Shown piece by piece: positions 8,577 to 17,262 of a stretch of 64,000 nucleotides of DNA; position 1 is the stretch's first letter; every line of letters starts with the position of its first letter. Made by a program: the position numbers and the translations under genes. Source of the stretch: JBQTHD01 sp052390275 (GTDB lineage: Bacteria > Actinomycetota > Acidimicrobiia > Acidimicrobiales > AC-14); NCBI GenBank assembly GCA_052390275.1, contig JBQTHD010000023.1:60410-124409 (forward strand), written 5' to 3'. The notes under the pieces are model-generated. The model saw nothing but the letters and a program-made list of their open reading frames with translations. It was not told the origin of the DNA and did no database searches.

Positions 8577-9959
8577 ATGGAGTTCGTCCTGGGCCTGGTG
8601 GCCTTCTTGATGGCGACCGGTGCTGTTTCGGCCATCATCGTCGCCCAGTCCCCCGGGAGCGAGGCACGCGCCCCTTCGAATCAGGCCCCCGCCCCCCCGG
8701 CCGCGACCCGACCCGGCGGTCGGCGGCGGGTACGGCAACCGTCGCCGGAGGAGATCGAGCGCCAGGCGGCCGAGGTGGTGGCCGAGGCTGAGGCCCTGCT
8801 GGCCGGCACCCGCCCACCGGGGGCCAAGCCAGACGCCAAGGCCAAGCCTGATGCCAAGGCCAAGCCGGACGCCAGGGCCAAGCCTGATGCCAAGGCCAAG
8901 CCGGACGCCAGGGCCAAGCCGGGCGTGCAGCCGGTACCCGATGCCGCTGAGCCCACCCCCCGCCCGCCCCAGGTGGGCGTCCCCGAGCTGTCGGATGAAC
9001 CTTTCCCCGATGCAGATGCCGAGCGCGCCGAAGATGCAGAGGGTCTGCCGGAGGCCGAGCCTCCGGCGAGGTTCCGGGACCGGTTGGGCAAGGCCCGGAG
9101 TCTGCTGGCCGGCTACGTGGGATCGGTCCGGTCCCGGGGAAAGATCGACGAGGAATCCTGGGAGGAGTTGGAGGAGGCCCTGATCCGGGCCGACGTTGGG
9201 GTGAAGGTGACCTCGAGCCTGCTCGATGGCCTGCGGGCTCAGGTGAAGGCGGAGGCCATCACGTCGCCCGACGCCCTAGTCGAGGCCCTCAAGGCCACCC
9301 TCAAGAAGCAACTTTCCATGGCCGACCGCAGCCTGCGAATCGATTCTGGTCCCCCCAACGTGTGGCTGTTCGTCGGGGTAAACGGGGTGGGCAAGACCAC
9401 CTCGATAGGCAAGGTCGGCCATCGCCAGGTGGCCCTGGGTCGGTCGGTGATCATGGCGGCGGGCGACACCTTTCGGGCCGCCGCCGCCGAGCAACTCCAA
9501 CTGTGGTCCGAACGGGTGGGAGCCCAGTTGGTGCGGGGGGCCGAGGGGGGTGACCCCGGGGCGGTCATCTTCGATGCCGTCGAGCGGGCCGCCGCCCGCA
9601 ACGCCGAGTTGGTGCTGGCCGACACCGCCGGGCGGCTCCACACCAAGGTCAACCTGATGGAGGAACTGAAGAAGATCCGCCGGGTGGCGGAGAAGGCGGC
9701 GGGCCAGGTCAGCGAGGTGCTCCTGGTAATCGACGCCACCACCGGCCAGAACGGATTGGTTCAGGCCCGCCAGTTCACCGACGCAGTGACGGTCACCGGG
9801 GTGGTGCTGACCAAACTCGACGGCACCGCCAAGGGTGGCATCGCCATGGCCATCCAGGGGGAGTTGGGTATCCCCATCAAGCTGGTCGGCCTTGGCGAAC
9901 AAGCCTCCGACCTGGTCGATTTCGACCCCGACGAGTTCGTCGACGCCCTGTTCTCCTGA
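8577..9959 (+). CDS. ftsY: signal recognition particle receptor FtsY
   Basis: 460 residues. A hydrophobic N-terminal segment (FVLGLVAFLMATGAVSAIIVA) likely anchors it in the membrane, as in many actinobacterial FtsY. It is followed by an acidic/Ala-rich A region with a KPDAKA repeat, then the NG GTPase: P-loop GVNGVGKTTSIGK, DTFRAAAAEQL, LADTAGR and TKLDGTAKGG. It docks SRP-ribosome complexes to SecYEG. The usual partner ffh does not follow; the next features are a broken HTH gene and tRNAs. Confidence 0.96.
   Translation: MEFVLGLVAFLMATGAVSAIIVAQSPGSEARAPSNQAPAPPAATRPGGRRRVRQPSPEEIERQAAEVVAEAEALLAGTRPPGAKPDAKAKPDAKAKPDARAKPDAKAKPDARAKPGVQPVPDAAEPTPRPPQVGVPELSDEPFPDADAERAEDAEGLPEAEPPARFRDRLGKARSLLAGYVGSVRSRGKIDEESWEELEEALIRADVGVKVTSSLLDGLRAQVKAEAITSPDALVEALKATLKKQLSMADRSLRIDSGPPNVWLFVGVNGVGKTTSIGKVGHRQVALGRSVIMAAGDTFRAAAAEQLQLWSERVGAQLVRGAEGGDPGAVIFDAVERAAARNAELVLADTAGRLHTKVNLMEELKKIRRVAEKAAGQVSEVLLVIDATTGQNGLVQARQFTDAVTVTGVVLTKLDGTAKGGIAMAIQGELGIPIKLVGLGEQASDLVDFDPDEFVDALFS
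8820..8925 (+). repeat. 18-bp tandem repeat in ftsY
   Basis: About 5.5 copies of an 18-nt unit encoding AKPDAK/AKPDAR in the linker between the membrane anchor and NG domain of FtsY. It is in frame and alternates GAC/GAT and AAG/AGG between copies. Confidence 0.85.
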
Positions 9960-10009
9960 GAGGATCGTCCCCCGCCAGGGCGAACACATATTCGATTATC
10001 GTCCGCCTC

Positions 10010-10682
10010 ATGGGGTATCGAGGAAAGCTGGCTGAGCGGGAGCAGGCGGAAGCTCTGCGGGCCGCCGGTTGGACCATGCCGGACATCGCCTCCCACCTTG
10101 GCGTCTCCCGCAGTTCGGTGTCGCTGTGGACCCGCGACATCGAGTGTGGTCCCGGTCCGCGACGAACGTTGAGACCCACCCGGCCCAACACCCTTGCTCA
10201 GCGCAAGCGGCAGGAGCTTGAGTCGACCATGGCCGACGGGCGCCGGTGGATCGGGCGCATGACTGAGCGGGAGTTTCTGGTGGCGGGCGTCGCGCTCTAT
10301 GCGGGAGAGGGCAGCAAACGGGATGGGTTCCATCGGCTTCGCCAACAGCGATCCAGCCATGGTGGCTTTGTTCTGTGCCTGGCTCCGCCACTTTTTCCAG
10401 GTAGATGAGTCGCGCCTGAGGGTGCGCATCTACCTTCATCAGGGTCTCGATGTCGACTCCGCCACCGTCCACTGGTCCCGGGTGACCGGGATCCCCACCA
10501 GCCAGTTCAGCCGGCCCTACCGCGCCGAAGCCGATGCCACCATTCGCACGAACAAGCATGTCCATGGTTGTGCCTACGTCCGCTACTCATGTTCCCGAAC
10601 CCACCGACGCGCCATGGGGTTGGTCCAGGCGCTGCTAGGTTCTGAGGCTGTTTCCGGGGTGGTGAAATGGCATCACACTTGA
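10010..10682 (+). pseudogene. frameshifted HTH protein of an uncharacterised actinobacterial family
   Basis: Two overlapping frames together read as one protein. The first encodes an N-terminal helix-turn-helix (AAGWTMPDIASHLGVSRSSVS) and runs to LYAGEGSKRDG. The second continues at SIGFANSDPAMVALF and runs through LRVRIYLHQGLDVD to RYSCSRTHRRAMGLVQALL. Moving from one frame to the other needs removal of one base in the GGGTT stretch near 10325-10329. The joined product would be about 225 residues. I recall similar unannotated proteins in actinobacteria but cannot give a function. It may be a decayed gene, a sequencing indel or, less likely, a programmed frameshift. The end overlaps the following tRNA. 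Confidence 0.6.
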
Positions 10683-10723
10683 CTGTTAATCAAGGTTTCT
10701 GGGTTCGAGTCCCAGCCCCGGAG
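10653..10723 (+). tRNA. tRNA-Asn (GTT)
   Basis: The acceptor arms TCCGGGG and CCCCGGA pair; the D arm is GTGA/TCAC; the anticodon stem CTTGA/TCAAG encloses loop CTGTTAA with anticodon GTT; the T arm is CTGGG-TTCGAGT-CCCAG. At 71 nt it is slightly short because of a small D loop and 4-nt variable loop. CCA is not encoded. Confidence 0.9.
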
Positions 10724-10747
10724 CTCCAAAGGCACCGAATCCACCCC

Positions 10748-10820
10748 GGGCCCGTAGCTCAGTGGTCAGAGCAGGGGACTCATAATCCCTGGGTCGCTGG
10801 TTCGATCCCAGCCGGGCCTA
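10748..10820 (+). tRNA. tRNA-Met (CAT), elongator type
   Basis: Acceptor GGGCCCG pairs with CGGGCCT (terminal G-U), D arm GCTC/GAGC, anticodon stem GGGGA/TCCCT around loop CTCATAA (anticodon CAT), and T arm GCTGG-TTCGATC-CCAGC; 73 nt. The anticodon stem lacks the three consecutive G-C pairs next to the loop seen in initiator tRNA, so it is not fMet. A tRNA-Ile2 with lysidine-modified CAT cannot be fully excluded from sequence alone. Confidence 0.88.
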
Positions 10821-10904
10821 CTGGTGAACAGCAACCCGCAGGCCGGGCCCCCTAGGCTTCGACGCCATCGTCTGCACCGCTACCCGTTCGGCCGGTAGCC
10901 GGCG

Positions 10905-13900
10905 GTGATTTCGCCCCAGAAAGCCCGGCCGGCAGCCGACGCCGCCCAGATGGAGGCACTCGTAGCCGCCCACCCGTGGGAGGCGACACCCCTCGGCCCG
11001 GTCGAGGCCTGGCCCCCTGGGCTGCGCGTGGCCGTGGCCATCTGTCTCGAATCCCGGTTCCCCATGATTTTGTGGTGGGGCGAGGAACTGCGCGTTCTCT
11101 ACAACGACGCCTACATCCCAATCTGGGGCGACAAGCACCCGGCGGTACTGGGCCAACCCGGCGTCGAGGCCTGGGGCGAGATATGGGACACGATCGGTCC
11201 CAAGCTCGCTCGAGTTATGGACCTGGGCGAGCCCAGTTGGTCCGACGACGAACTGCTGCTGCTGGAGCGCTACGGGTTCTCGGAGGAGGCCTACTTCACC
11301 TTTTCCTACAGTCCCATCCGTCTCGAGTCGGGTGCGGTGGGCGGTGTTTTCACCGCCGTGAACGAGACCACGGCCCGGGTCCTTTCCGTTCGCCGGCTGG
11401 CCACTCTGCGGAATCTGGGATCGCTGTCTCTGGCGGGAACGCCCACGGTGGGCGAGGTCTGCCAGCGGGCGGTTGACGTCCTCACCGGGAATCGGGCCGA
11501 CGTCCCTTTTGCCGCCATCTATCTGCCGAACGACGACGAGGGGGGTGCTCACCTGATGGCCAGGGGCGGGGAGCCGATTCCATCCTTGCCCGATTCGATC
11601 ACTGCCGACGACCCGGCCTGGGCCGTCGTCGAAGTCATGGCGACCCGCCAACTCTCGACCGTCGACGCCGAGGGTCGGCGGTGTTCGCCCGCCCATGTCG
11701 GCAGCGGTCGGGCTGGAGCCTGTGTTGTTCCCCTGGGGCACACCGGGACGGTCCTGATAGCGGGGATGAGCGCCCGGAGAAGGTTCGACGACTCCCACCG
11801 TGACTTCTTGGACCTGGCCCGCGGGCATATGGCCGGGGCCATGGTCGCGGTCGACGCCTACGAATCCGAGCGACGCCGGGCAGAAGCCCTGGCCGACCTG
11901 GATCGCGCCAAGACCGCCTTCTTTCAGAACGTGAGCCATGAGTTCCGTACACCCCTGACGTTGATGCTCGGGCCTCTCGACGCCCTGTCGCGTCGTCGCG
12001 ACCCGCTCCCTGACGACGCCTTGACCGAGATCGCCACGGCGGGTCGCAACGCACGCCGCCTTCTGGGACTGGTGAATTCCCTGCTGGACTTTTCCCGGTT
12101 GGCGTCGGGGGGAACCCACGCCACCTTTCGGCCCACCCAACTGGCCGAGGTGACCAGCGACATCGCGGCCATGTTCCGCTCGGCCATTCATGCAGCCGGA
12201 CTGGAACTGGTGGTCGACTGCCCGCCTCTGGCGACCCCGGTCTACGTGGATCCAGCCATGTGGGAGACCGTGGTGGTCAATCTGATGTCCAACGCGCTCA
12301 AGTTCACCCTGTCGGGCTCCATCACTGTTGCGCTGTCGGCGGTCGACGACCGCATCGAACTGGAGGTGAGCGACACCGGCGAGGGCATTGCCGCCAACGA
12401 GATCCCCCGTCTGTTCAACCGCTTCCACCGGGTGGAAGGCGTGGCCGCCCGCACCGCCGAAGGGAGCGGGATAGGCCTCGCCACCGTCTCGGAGTTGGTG
12501 AAGCTCCATGGCGGAGACGTGGGCGTGACCAGCATCGCCGGCCAGGGATCGACCTTCACCGTATCGATGCCCTTGGGCAGCGCTCACCTGCCGGGCGACC
12601 AGGTGAGAGAGGACTCGGTGCCGATGGAGTTGAGCCGTGCCGAGGCCGCCAGTAGCGATGCCCGGTCCTGGGGGGCCGACCCGATCCGGGCCCCGGTTCG
12701 GTCGGGTTCGGAACCGTTGCCGGGTCGATCTCGGATCCTCGTCGCCGACGACAACGTGGACATGAGGGCCTACCTGAGGCGCCTGCTGGCCGAGGACTAC
12801 GAGGTGGTGGTCGTCAACACAGGGGACGAAGCACTACGGGTGGTCGGCGACGATCCACCCGATCTGGTGGTGACGGACGTCATGATGCCGGGGCTCAGTG
12901 GCCTCGACCTTGTCCGGGCCATCAAGGCCAACCCCATGGTGGAGGGACTGCCCGTCCTGGTGTTGTCGGCACGGGCCGGCGACGAGGCGGCGGCCGAAGG
13001 GCTCGACATCGGAGCCGACGACTACCTGGTAAAGCCGTTCTCAGCCGCTCAACTCCTGGCCCGGGTGCGGTCCTGCCTGGAGCAGTCCCGTACTCAGGCG
13101 GAGCAACGCCGCCTCGACCAGGACCTCCTGGCCCTCGATGCGACGATCCTGGACCACATCGCCCGTAACGAACCGCTCTCGACGGTGCTCGACCTGCTGG
13201 TCCGCTCGGTGGAACAACTGATACCGGGCATTGCGGCGTCGATCCTGCTCCTCGACGACGATGGCCGGCACGTGCGCGTCGGTGCCGCGCCCAGCCTGCC
13301 GGCGGACTACCGAACGGCCATTGACGGGTCGCCCGTTGGCCCCGACGTCGGGTCCGCTGGGACGGCGGCATCTCATGAAGCACCGGTAGTGGCGGTCGAC
13401 ATCGCCTCCGACCCCCTCTGGGCCGACTTCGCCGCTCTGGCGGCAATTCATGGGGTTGCGGCGTGCTGGTCCACTCCCATCCGCACCGGGGGAGGCGACC
13501 TGGTCGGCATTCTCGCCCTGCACCACCGCCGACCGCAGCAGCCCCAGGGCTTCGAGACCGACCTGATGACCGCCGCCACCCGCCTCGCCAGCGTGGCCAT
13601 CGAACACGCCCGGGCCGAGGCCGCCCTGATCGAGCGGAGCGCTCAACTGGCACGTTCCCAGGCCATGGCCCACGTGGGGAACTGGGAACTGGATCCCGCC
13701 ACCATGGCCATGAAGTGGTCCGACGAGCTGTTTCGGATCTTCGGGATGGAACCCGGCGAGGTGGAGCCGAGCCTGGGGGCGCTCCTCGATCGCATTCCCG
13801 AACCGGAACGATCCTTGGCCGCCGAAGCCGTGGGAGCGGTTCTGTCCACCGGGGGATCGGGATCCTTCGACCATCGCATCATCACGCCGACGGGCGCCGA

Positions 13901-15641
13901 ACGGGTCGTCCATGCCAACTTCGGAATGGTCGAGGGCGCCGGCGGCTCAGTCCGGCGGTTGGAGGGTACGAAGCAGGACGTGACCGGTCTCAAGCTGGCT
14001 CAGGAGGCCCTTCACGAGAGAGAGGCGCTCTGGCTGCAGGAACGCCAGATCGCCCAAAGTCTCCAGCGAAGCCTGCTGCCCGATCCCGATCTGGCCCAGC
14101 CCGGTCTGGCGGTGGCGGCCCGGTACCTGGCCGGGGCGGAGGGCATGGAGGTCGGCGGAGACTGGTACGACGTGTTTCCTCTCGGCGATGGCACGGTCGG
14201 ATTTGCGGTGGGCGACATCGTCGGGCGGGGTCTGTCGGCCGCCGCCACCATGGGCCAGTTGCGTACTGCGCTGCGGTCCTACGCCCTGGTCGAGAAGAGT
14301 CCGGCCGCGGTTCTGGCCCGTCTCAACCAACTGGTGGAAAGCCTTGGCCGGGGAGAGTTGGCCACGGTGGTATACGGCGTTTACGACCCGGCTTCCCGGT
14401 TGGCTCGACTGGCCTGTGCCGGCCATCCGCCCCCGCTTGTGATCGAGCCTGAACAGGCACCCCGATTCGTCTGGGACGGTCGAGGCCCACCTCTGGGGGT
14501 CGGGAATGGGCCCGCCGCCGACGCAGTGCTGGCCCTGGCCACGGACGCCACCCTGCTCCTTTACACCGACGGCCTGATCGAGCGCCGCGGCCGTAACCTC
14601 GACGAGGGCTTGGCCGCTCTGATAGCGGCAGCATCCGCCGAGCCTGCATCCGCCGAGCCTGCATCGGTCCACGAGGCACCGGCGGCTGCCGCCAGGCCCG
14701 CCTCGGCGGAAGCGCCCTCGGTGGAGAGGCTTTGCGACTGCGTGCTCGCAGCCCTCGTCGGAGACGCCGTGTCCGACGATGTGGCGTTGCTGGCCCTTGC
14801 TCCCGTGGGGGTGGCCGAGAACGAGTTCCGGCTCAGCCTTCCGGCCCGCCCGACCTCACTGGTCGCCCTGCGCCGGGTCCTGCAGGGGTGGCTCCATGGG
14901 TTGGGGGCCACCGATGAGGAGCGCTCCGACGTGGTGTTGGCGGTCAACGAAGCGGTGGCCAACTCCGTCGCCCACGCCTACGGGTTGGGGGCCTCCGGAT
15001 TGGGGCCGAGCCGGGCAACGGTGGAAGTGGTGACGGAGGTCAAGGACCGCCGGCTGCTGGTGAGCGTTGCCGACCAGGGAACCTGGCGCCGACCCAGCAG
15101 CCGAGGTGGCGGGCGGGGCCTGAGCATCATGGCCTCTCTGATGGAAGTGGCCGTGGAGGCCTCGGAGGCGGGGACCTGCGTGAGGCTCACCCGGATTCTG
15201 GGCCAGCCGTTCCAGCCACGACCCCACGCGGTCCTGAGCTCATCGATGGACCAGGGGTCGGCGGACCGAGTTGCGACGGGTCTTGAGTCGAGCGGTAACG
15301 GTTCGGCGGAGCGAGTCATATCGCTCGTGACCCTTCCAGAGGAGGTTGACCTGGCCAATGCCGCCCGGGTGGCGGTGGAGATCAGCCGAAGCCTCAACCA
15401 CGATGCCTTTGGCCTGATCGTCGACGGGTCCCACACCCGCTATCTCGACAGCGCCGGTCTTCGGGTGCTCTTCGATGCCGCCAGCCGCCTGGCCGCGCGT
15501 CGCCAACAGGTTCGCCTCGTCCTGTGCGATCCCGGCATCGAGCGGTTGATGGCACTCACCGATACCGACGGGCTGTTGGCGTACTCGTCGTCGGTGGGCC
15601 AGGCTGAGCGGGACATCCGCCGAAAGGAAATCTATGAGTGA
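10905..15641 (+). CDS. hybrid histidine kinase fused to PP2C phosphatase, RsbW-like kinase and STAS domain
   Basis: A 1578-residue protein with nine recognisable modules in order: PAS-like domain (about 20-150), GAF (165-315), HisKA with phospho-acceptor His345 in VSHEFRTPLT, HATPase (about 410-565, N box NLMSNALKF), receiver with Asp658 in VVTDVMMPG, second GAF (740-905), second PAS (910-1035), SpoIIE-type PP2C phosphatase (about 1045-1290, metal-site motifs GGDWYDVF and VGDIVGRGLS), RsbW-like HATPase (about 1310-1435, NEAVANSVAHAY), and C-terminal STAS (about 1475-1565) with the phosphorylatable Ser1516 in YLDSAGLRVL. In other bacteria the last three are separate RsbU, RsbW and RsbV partners controlling sigma factors. 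Start GTG 10905. It overlaps the DUF3151 gene by 8 nt. The output target is unknown. Confidence 0.93.
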   Translation: MISPQKARPAADAAQMEALVAAHPWEATPLGPVEAWPPGLRVAVAICLESRFPMILWWGEELRVLYNDAYIPIWGDKHPAVLGQPGVEAWGEIWDTIGPKLARVMDLGEPSWSDDELLLLERYGFSEEAYFTFSYSPIRLESGAVGGVFTAVNETTARVLSVRRLATLRNLGSLSLAGTPTVGEVCQRAVDVLTGNRADVPFAAIYLPNDDEGGAHLMARGGEPIPSLPDSITADDPAWAVVEVMATRQLSTVDAEGRRCSPAHVGSGRAGACVVPLGHTGTVLIAGMSARRRFDDSHRDFLDLARGHMAGAMVAVDAYESERRRAEALADLDRAKTAFFQNVSHEFRTPLTLMLGPLDALSRRRDPLPDDALTEIATAGRNARRLLGLVNSLLDFSRLASGGTHATFRPTQLAEVTSDIAAMFRSAIHAAGLELVVDCPPLATPVYVDPAMWETVVVNLMSNALKFTLSGSITVALSAVDDRIELEVSDTGEGIAANEIPRLFNRFHRVEGVAARTAEGSGIGLATVSELVKLHGGDVGVTSIAGQGSTFTVSMPLGSAHLPGDQVREDSVPMELSRAEAASSDARSWGADPIRAPVRSGSEPLPGRSRILVADDNVDMRAYLRRLLAEDYEVVVVNTGDEALRVVGDDPPDLVVTDVMMPGLSGLDLVRAIKANPMVEGLPVLVLSARAGDEAAAEGLDIGADDYLVKPFSAAQLLARVRSCLEQSRTQAEQRRLDQDLLALDATILDHIARNEPLSTVLDLLVRSVEQLIPGIAASILLLDDDGRHVRVGAAPSLPADYRTAIDGSPVGPDVGSAGTAASHEAPVVAVDIASDPLWADFAALAAIHGVAACWSTPIRTGGGDLVGILALHHRRPQQPQGFETDLMTAATRLASVAIEHARAEAALIERSAQLARSQAMAHVGNWELDPATMAMKWSDELFRIFGMEPGEVEPSLGALLDRIPEPERSLAAEAVGAVLSTGGSGSFDHRIITPTGAERVVHANFGMVEGAGGSVRRLEGTKQDVTGLKLAQEALHEREALWLQERQIAQSLQRSLLPDPDLAQPGLAVAARYLAGAEGMEVGGDWYDVFPLGDGTVGFAVGDIVGRGLSAAATMGQLRTALRSYALVEKSPAAVLARLNQLVESLGRGELATVVYGVYDPASRLARLACAGHPPPLVIEPEQAPRFVWDGRGPPLGVGNGPAADAVLALATDATLLLYTDGLIERRGRNLDEGLAALIAAASAEPASAEPASVHEAPAAAARPASAEAPSVERLCDCVLAALVGDAVSDDVALLALAPVGVAENEFRLSLPARPTSLVALRRVLQGWLHGLGATDEERSDVVLAVNEAVANSVAHAYGLGASGLGPSRATVEVVTEVKDRRLLVSVADQGTWRRPSSRGGGRGLSIMASLMEVAVEASEAGTCVRLTRILGQPFQPRPHAVLSSSMDQGSADRVATGLESSGNGSAERVISLVTLPEEVDLANAARVAVEISRSLNHDAFGLIVDGSHTRYLDSAGLRVLFDAASRLAARRQQVRLVLCDPGIERLMALTDTDGLLAYSSSVGQAERDIRRKEIYE

Positions 15642-16068
15642 AGCCCGCCCCGTCAACCTGTCGAGTGGTCTTCCCCAGACCGTGCTCGATTCGGAGCCCA
15701 CCGAGGCCCTCGCCGCCCTCGCCGACGCTTTGGCCCAGCCGGCGGAGGACCGCCGTGGCGCAGTCTCGGCGGTGGTGGCTCGCTGGCCACGGTTTCTCGA
15801 CGCCTGGGCCCAGTTGGGAAACCTGGCCCGGGACCCCGTCGAGGCCTACGCCTGCTACCGGGTCGGTTACCACCGGGGCCTGGACCGGCTGCGCCAAAGT
15901 GGCTGGCGAGGTTCGGGCTACGTGCGCTGGTCGCAGGAGACCAATCGGGGCTTCCTGAGGGCCCTGGCCGGGCTGGCCTCATCCGCCGCCACCATCGCAG
16001 AGAGGGACGAGGCCGACCGCTGCGCCCATTTCCTGGCCCAACTGGACCCCGGCGGCCAGCCCTCCTAA
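15634..16068 (+). CDS. DUF3151 family protein
   Basis: 144 residues with the pattern I associate with actinobacterial DUF3151 proteins: FLDAWAQLG, AYACYRVGYHRGLDRLRQSGWRG, and NRGFLRALAGLA near the C-terminus. Function unknown in the family. The ATG lies inside the end of the upstream signalling gene (ATGAGTGAA), so the two are probably co-translated. No membrane segment or signal peptide is seen; a cytoplasmic helical (possibly TPR-like) protein is the best guess. Confidence 0.75.
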   Translation: MSEARPVNLSSGLPQTVLDSEPTEALAALADALAQPAEDRRGAVSAVVARWPRFLDAWAQLGNLARDPVEAYACYRVGYHRGLDRLRQSGWRGSGYVRWSQETNRGFLRALAGLASSAATIAERDEADRCAHFLAQLDPGGQPS

Positions 16069-16323
16069 GGGCTGAGGTCCCCAGCGCTTCGACCGTCCAT
16101 TGACCGTCGAGGCCAATCAACCCAGGGTGTTGTAGTTGATCCGGCGCTGGGGGCCGGCGGTCACGTACGATTCAGCGGCCCCAACTGGTTCATCGCGCCG
16201 CGGCCGGGGTTAACAGCTGTCAGCCGGCTTGTCAGACCCGGATTTCATCCGGCGGACTCGGCGGGCGGTACCAAGCTCCTGGCCAAAGGCCGGGGGACGA
16301 TTTCGACAAGGGGGAAAGAGAAA
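16069..16323 (+). other. intergenic region upstream of lipoprotein gene
   Basis: No ORF of note. An A/G-rich ribosome binding site (AAGGGGGAAAGAGAAA) directly precedes the GTG at 16324. The region probably carries the promoter of the lipoprotein gene, but no confident -35/-10 pair could be assigned. Confidence 0.4.
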
Positions 16324-16731
16324 GTGGCGAAGGACCAAAGCAAGTCTCGCCGGAGGGTTGGACGCGTACTGCTGGCCGCAGCCCTGACGATGGGCCTGGG
16401 GGCCTGCGCCGACGACAGCGACGAGAGCCTGGGCCAGAGCGCCGACATTGTCTTCGACAACCTGGGCATCGCCAAGGGCAAGGAGTCCACTGTCAAGGTC
16501 GGCGACGAGATCGTGTTCAGCGTTCTCAACAAGGACACCCGGCCGCACACCTTTGTCCTGCCCCAGATCTTCGTCGACGAAGACAACTTCATCGAAGAAG
16601 TGGTGGAGCCGGGCGAGCGTATTGACGTCAAGATCAAGATCACCGAGAAGCCTCGCGACGGCTTCTACAGCTTCTACTCCAAGGAGTTCCAGGTCGACGG
16701 CTACTTCGGTCGACTCAACGTCGAGGAGTAG
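16324..16731 (+). CDS. cupredoxin-like lipoprotein
   Basis: 135 residues. A basic N-terminus (KSRRRVGRVLLAAALTMG) leads to a lipobox-like LGAC, predicting a lipid-anchored exported protein. The mature part has a cupredoxin-like pattern: DIVFDNLGIAKGKESTVKVGDEIVFSV-type strands, then RPHTFVLPQIFVD and VEPGERIDVKIKI. The first His (RPHTF) matches a type-1 copper ligand position. The expected C-terminal Cys-x-x-x-x-His segment is replaced by FYSKEFQVDGYFG, so a classical type-1 copper site is not evident. It may be a metal-free cupredoxin fold. A strong RBS supports the GTG start. Confidence 0.75.
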   Translation: MAKDQSKSRRRVGRVLLAAALTMGLGACADDSDESLGQSADIVFDNLGIAKGKESTVKVGDEIVFSVLNKDTRPHTFVLPQIFVDEDNFIEEVVEPGERIDVKIKITEKPRDGFYSFYSKEFQVDGYFGRLNVEE

Positions 16732-16895
16732 TCCCACCGGGCCCCGGCCCGACCCATTCTGGCGACACCAGCCGGGAGGTCCCCAATGGACCCCCGGCTG
16801 GATCGCGCCGGTCGGCCGGGTCCAGCCGTAGGACCGGTGGTGAGGGGTGCTGGCCCGCCCCACCGAGGCGGCCCGGGTTGGCAAGAATCCCACCC

Positions 16896-17225
16896 ATGAC
16901 CGATGACACTGACACCTTCCCCGACGACCTTCGAGACCTATTGGCGCCGTCGCTGGTGGAGGCAGCCCTGGCGGTCGGCCTTCAGGGTTGGTCGGTGGTG
17001 GATGGATCGCTGGCCCGAGACGTGGTCACCGACGGCTTCGCCGCCGCCATTGCCCTGGTGGTCCGCATAGGTTTCGCCGCCGAGGCCGCTGATCATCATC
17101 CCGACCTCGACGTTCGGTGGAGGACAGTGCGGGTCCGCCTCCTCACCCACAGCCGGGGCGGCATCACGGGTATGGACGTGGCCATGGCCAGAACCATCCA
17201 AACCCTGGTGGGCCCGCCCGGGTGA
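16896..17225 (+). CDS. pterin-4a-carbinolamine dehydratase family protein
   Basis: About 109 residues from ATG 16896. The active-site motif ADHHPDLDVRWRTVRVRLLTHSRGG matches the family's [E/D]-x-H-H-P-x(n)-W/Y pattern, and the terminal GITGMDVAMARTI is also typical. The enzyme dehydrates 4a-hydroxytetrahydropterin and recycles pterin cofactor after aromatic hydroxylation. No aromatic amino-acid hydroxylase is visible in the window, so the physiological partner is unknown. It has slight N-terminal extension relative to PhhB. Confidence 0.85.
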   Translation: MTDDTDTFPDDLRDLLAPSLVEAALAVGLQGWSVVDGSLARDVVTDGFAAAIALVVRIGFAAEAADHHPDLDVRWRTVRVRLLTHSRGGITGMDVAMARTIQTLVGPPG

Positions 17226-17262
17226 TCCTCACCTCGATCAAGGGGGGCCGCCGAGGCCGGCC

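Noticed and set aside
10748..10820. tRNA-fMet (initiator)
   Set aside because: The anticodon stem lacks three consecutive G-C pairs by the loop and the acceptor end pairs as in elongator tRNA.
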